Shown: positions 61,307-64,000 of the stretch, piece after piece
How positions within the stretch are numbered: position 1 is the stretch's first letter
Layout: the number at the start of each line of letters is the position of its first letter
Source of the DNA: Sphingobacteriia bacterium
Lineage (GTDB): Bacteria > Bacteroidota > Bacteroidia > Chitinophagales > Chitinophagaceae
Direction of reading: 5' to 3'
Length of the DNA stretch: 64,000 bases
Assembly: GCA_947452295.1 (NCBI GenBank)
Contig: CANGCK010000007.1
Span: 20,419 to 84,418 of the forward strand
Made by a program: the position numbers and the translations under genes
Notes under the pieces: model-generated
What the model saw: only the letters and a program-made list of their open reading frames with translations
Databases searched by the model: none
Told to the model about the DNA's origin: nothing

Positions 61307-62269
61307 ATGGGCAAAAAAAATATTTTTACAGCTACCATAGCCGGTCTGTTTTTTGCCTATTCTTTTACTATAACTCCACCAATTAAAACAAAGGCAGACC
61401 TAGGTAAACAATTGTTTAATGAAAAAATATTGTCGAAAGACTCTTCTGTGAGCTGTGCTAGTTGCCATATTCCGGCTTTGGGATTTTCCGATTCTGTTGC
61501 TTTTAGTAAGGGTATTTACGGTAGGCCTACTGTAAGAAATACCCCATCGGTATTGAACATGAAAAACCGGCCTTATTTTTTCTGGGATGGAAGAGCTGCA
61601 ACATTAGAAGCACAATCACTGATGCCAATTGCCCATAAAAATGAAATGGGATTGCCTATATCTGAAGCCCTAGAGCGGCTCCGTAATAATAAACTGTATA
61701 AATATTTATTCTTAAAAATATTTGGCTCATTACCCAATGCAAAAAATCTTTCAGCAGCTCTTGCAGAATTCGAAAAAACATTAGAAACAGAAAATAGCAA
61801 ATTCGATTTTTCTGTTGATGATGAAATCCCTTTAACTGCATCAGAAGAAAGAGGTCGACAATTATTTATTGGCAATAAAGGCAAATGCTTTGATTGCCAT
61901 ATGGGACCCGATTTTACGGGCGACGATTTTAAAAATATAGGCTTATTTGATGCCCGTACGCTCAACGATAGTGGCCGATTTATCATCACTAAAATCAATA
62001 ATGATTTGGGGAAGTTTAAAACACCCGGATTGCGAAATATTGCAATTACAGCCCCATATATGCACAATGGAATGTTTAAAACATTGGAAGAAGTAGTAGA
62101 TTATTACAATAATCCATATTCTGTCGTACAAAAACCAATAAACATAGACACTTTATTACAACAACCCCTTGGATTAACAATTGAAGAGAAAGCCGATTTG
62201 GTCCATTTTTTACAAACACTAACCGATAAACGCTTTTTAAAGTCGCCTTTTAAGGATTTTAACAAATAG
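61307..62269 (+). CDS. Di-haem cytochrome-c peroxidase (MauG family)
   Basis: ORF 61256..62269; probable ATG 61307 with signal peptide; CASCH and CFDCH haem motifs; TPGLRNIAITAPYMHNGMFKTLEEVVDYYN. Confidence 0.94.
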   Translation: MGKKNIFTATIAGLFFAYSFTITPPIKTKADLGKQLFNEKILSKDSSVSCASCHIPALGFSDSVAFSKGIYGRPTVRNTPSVLNMKNRPYFFWDGRAATLEAQSLMPIAHKNEMGLPISEALERLRNNKLYKYLFLKIFGSLPNAKNLSAALAEFEKTLETENSKFDFSVDDEIPLTASEERGRQLFIGNKGKCFDCHMGPDFTGDDFKNIGLFDARTLNDSGRFIITKINNDLGKFKTPGLRNIAITAPYMHNGMFKTLEEVVDYYNNPYSVVQKPINIDTLLQQPLGLTIEEKADLVHFLQTLTDKRFLKSPFKDFNK

Positions 62270-62330
62270 TTGGAAAGCCTTCTTCGTAAATTGTAATATG
62301 TTTATCTTTATATAACAAAACACTCAAATA

Positions 62331-63029
62331 ATGGAAGACAAAAAAAACTATAAAGTTTTGCTCTGCGAAGATGATACCAACCTTGGGATGGTATTAAAAA
62401 ACTATTTAGAGCTGAATGATTATGATATTACCCTCGAAAGAGATGGCAAATTGGGTTTGGCTGCTTTTCAACGAGAAAAGTTCGATATATGTTTGTTAGA
62501 TGTAATGATGCCCAATATGGACGGATTTACTTTGGCTGAAGAAATTAGAGACATAGACCCCGATGTGCCTTTGTTTTTTTTGAGTGCAAAAACCATGAAA
62601 GAAGACATCATTCAAGGGTATAAGTTAGGTGCCGATGATTATATTACCAAACCATTTGATAGTGAAGTTTTATTGCTTAAAATAAAAGCTATCCTTAAAA
62701 GGAATGAAGAGGAAAATAAAATCAACGAAAATATTGAGTTCGATTTAGGCACTTATCATTTCAATCCTAAATTACGTGAATTAAAAAATGCAGATACAAC
62801 ACAAACACTTTCTCCAAAAGAAAACGAATTGTTGAAAATGCTTGCCGAACATAAAAATGATTTATTGCCTCGTGAACGAGCTTTGAAGAAAATTTGGGGA
62901 AGCGACACTTATTTTAATGGAAGAAGTATGGATGTATATATTGCAAAACTCAGAAAATACCTTAAAGAAGACACTGCAATTGAAATTGTAAATATTCATG
63001 GCAATGGCTTTAGATTAGTAGCACCTTAG
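62331..63029 (+). CDS. Two-component response regulator, OmpR-type
   Basis: ORF 232 aa; receiver DVMMPNMDG, KPFDSEVLLLKIKAI; winged-helix SPKENELLKML...VYIAKLRKYL. Confidence 0.94.
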   Translation: MEDKKNYKVLLCEDDTNLGMVLKNYLELNDYDITLERDGKLGLAAFQREKFDICLLDVMMPNMDGFTLAEEIRDIDPDVPLFFLSAKTMKEDIIQGYKLGADDYITKPFDSEVLLLKIKAILKRNEEENKINENIEFDLGTYHFNPKLRELKNADTTQTLSPKENELLKMLAEHKNDLLPRERALKKIWGSDTYFNGRSMDVYIAKLRKYLKEDTAIEIVNIHGNGFRLVAP

Positions 63030-63049
63030 TAGCAATAAAACTTTTCTTT

Positions 63050-63090
63050 AAAAGGGGCAAATTGTTTCAAAAAACTGTTTGCCCCTTTTT
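63050..63090 (+). terminator. Terminator after response regulator
   Basis: AAAAGGGGCAAA ... TTTGCCCCTTTTT. Confidence 0.9.
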
Positions 63091-63183
63091 GATTTATTGA
63101 GCCAGTAATTTAGTTTCTCAAACTAGTTTTTCACCTCATCTCATAAATTATTTCCTATTTTGCATGCATTAAATGTTTAAATC

Positions 63184-64000
63184 ATGCCTACACTGCCTTC
63201 ATTTATAGATGCTGTAAAAAACGGATATACCTTTAAAGGAGAATACGCTAAAATTGGAGTAGGAATGCTCAATAGTGAAGTTGTTTCTGGCGCAGATGTT
63301 TTTCTACCACTGAAAACCATGAATAGACATGGATTAATTGCAGGCGCAACCGGTACAGGTAAAACAAAAACATTACAAATGTTGAGTGAAATCCTAAGCG
63401 ACAACAGTGTTCCTGTATTGTTGATGGATATTAAAGGTGATTTGAGTGGCATTGCTGCTGAAGGCACAGCAAATGATAAAATAAATGAACGCGCCAACAA
63501 GCTTGGTGTACAATGGAAAGCCGCCGCTTATCCTGTTGAGTTAATGACATTAAATGATGGTAATGGTGTAAAACTTAGAGCTACTGTTAGCGAATTTGGC
63601 CCCGTTTTGTTGAGTAAAATATTGGGACTAAATGATACACAAGGCGGACTTGTAGCAATGATATTTAAATATTGCGATGACAATACTATGCCTTTACTCG
63701 ATTTAAAAGATTTCATCAAAGTATTGCAATATATAGGCGATGAGGGTAAGGTAGAAATGGAGAAATCTTATGGTAAAATTTCAACTACATCAACCGGAAC
63801 AATTCTTCGAAAAGTTGTTGAATTGCAGCAACAAGGTGCTGATGTTTTTTTTGGAGAGAAGAGCTTTGAAATAGATGATTTGTTGCGTATTAGCGATGAT
63901 GGAAGAGGAATGATCAACATTTTGCGTGTTACTGATATGCAAGATAAACCAAAATTATTCTCCACTTTTATGTTACAACTTCTGGCTGAATTATATGCAA
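63184..64000 (+). CDS. HerA-like / DUF853 family ATPase (3' truncated by window edge)
   Basis: Open frame from ATG 63184 to window end, absent from the ORF list because it has no stop; MPTLPSFIDAVKNGYTFKGEYAKIGVGMLNSEVVSGADVFLPLKTMNRHGLIAGATGTGKTKTLQMLSEIL...LLMDIKGDLSG. Confidence 0.9.
   Translation, partial: MPTLPSFIDAVKNGYTFKGEYAKIGVGMLNSEVVSGADVFLPLKTMNRHGLIAGATGTGKTKTLQMLSEILSDNSVPVLLMDIKGDLSGIAAEGTANDKINERANKLGVQWKAAAYPVELMTLNDGNGVKLRATVSEFGPVLLSKILGLNDTQGGLVAMIFKYCDDNTMPLLDLKDFIKVLQYIGDEGKVEMEKSYGKISTTSTGTILRKVVELQQQGADVFFGEKSFEIDDLLRISDDGRGMINILRVTDMQDKPKLFSTFMLQLLAELYA

Overview
The window is a gene-dense, AT-rich chromosomal segment from a Bacteroidota bacterium, most likely Chitinophagaceae-like. 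I infer this from GldB, DUF5686, DUF3098, TonB-dependent receptor and MauG content, an F1Fo operon of Bacteroidota type, and TAnnTTTG promoter-like motifs. Nearly all of it is core or housekeeping: pyrD, thiolase, nadE, gldB, apaG, icd, the PDH E2 component, gpmI, ysxC, purA, relA/spoT, atpBEFHA, pdxA, rsmA, greA, ruvC, uppP, ftsX, leuS, ruvB, a response regulator and a HerA/DUF853-like ATPase. I saw no CRISPR array, transposase, prophage module, rRNA or recognisable tRNA. Observations worth following: (1) a 34-bp perfect palindrome upstream of pyrD, with its core recurring about 40 kb away in a modified form; (2) a roughly 93-bp tandem duplication of the ruvC upstream region including its start codon, leaving ATG-AAA-TGA and ATG-CAA-TGA mini-ORFs; (3) an MNT/HEPN toxin-antitoxin pair; (4) an orphan small ORF plus nucleotidyltransferase pair; (5) a YdeI/DUF1801-like protein ending in an exact CDGSH Fe-S signature; (6) a haem-binding protein, membrane protein and haemoglobin-type TonB receptor cluster; (7) a terminator-like hairpin between atpE and atpF, and no atpG after atpA; (8) a terminator-like leader just upstream of greA; (9) a 20-bp perfect AT-rich stem-loop at 1391-1434. 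I found no clear-cut new multi-gene system. All calls come from reading the sequence and the supplied ORFs; no database search was run.
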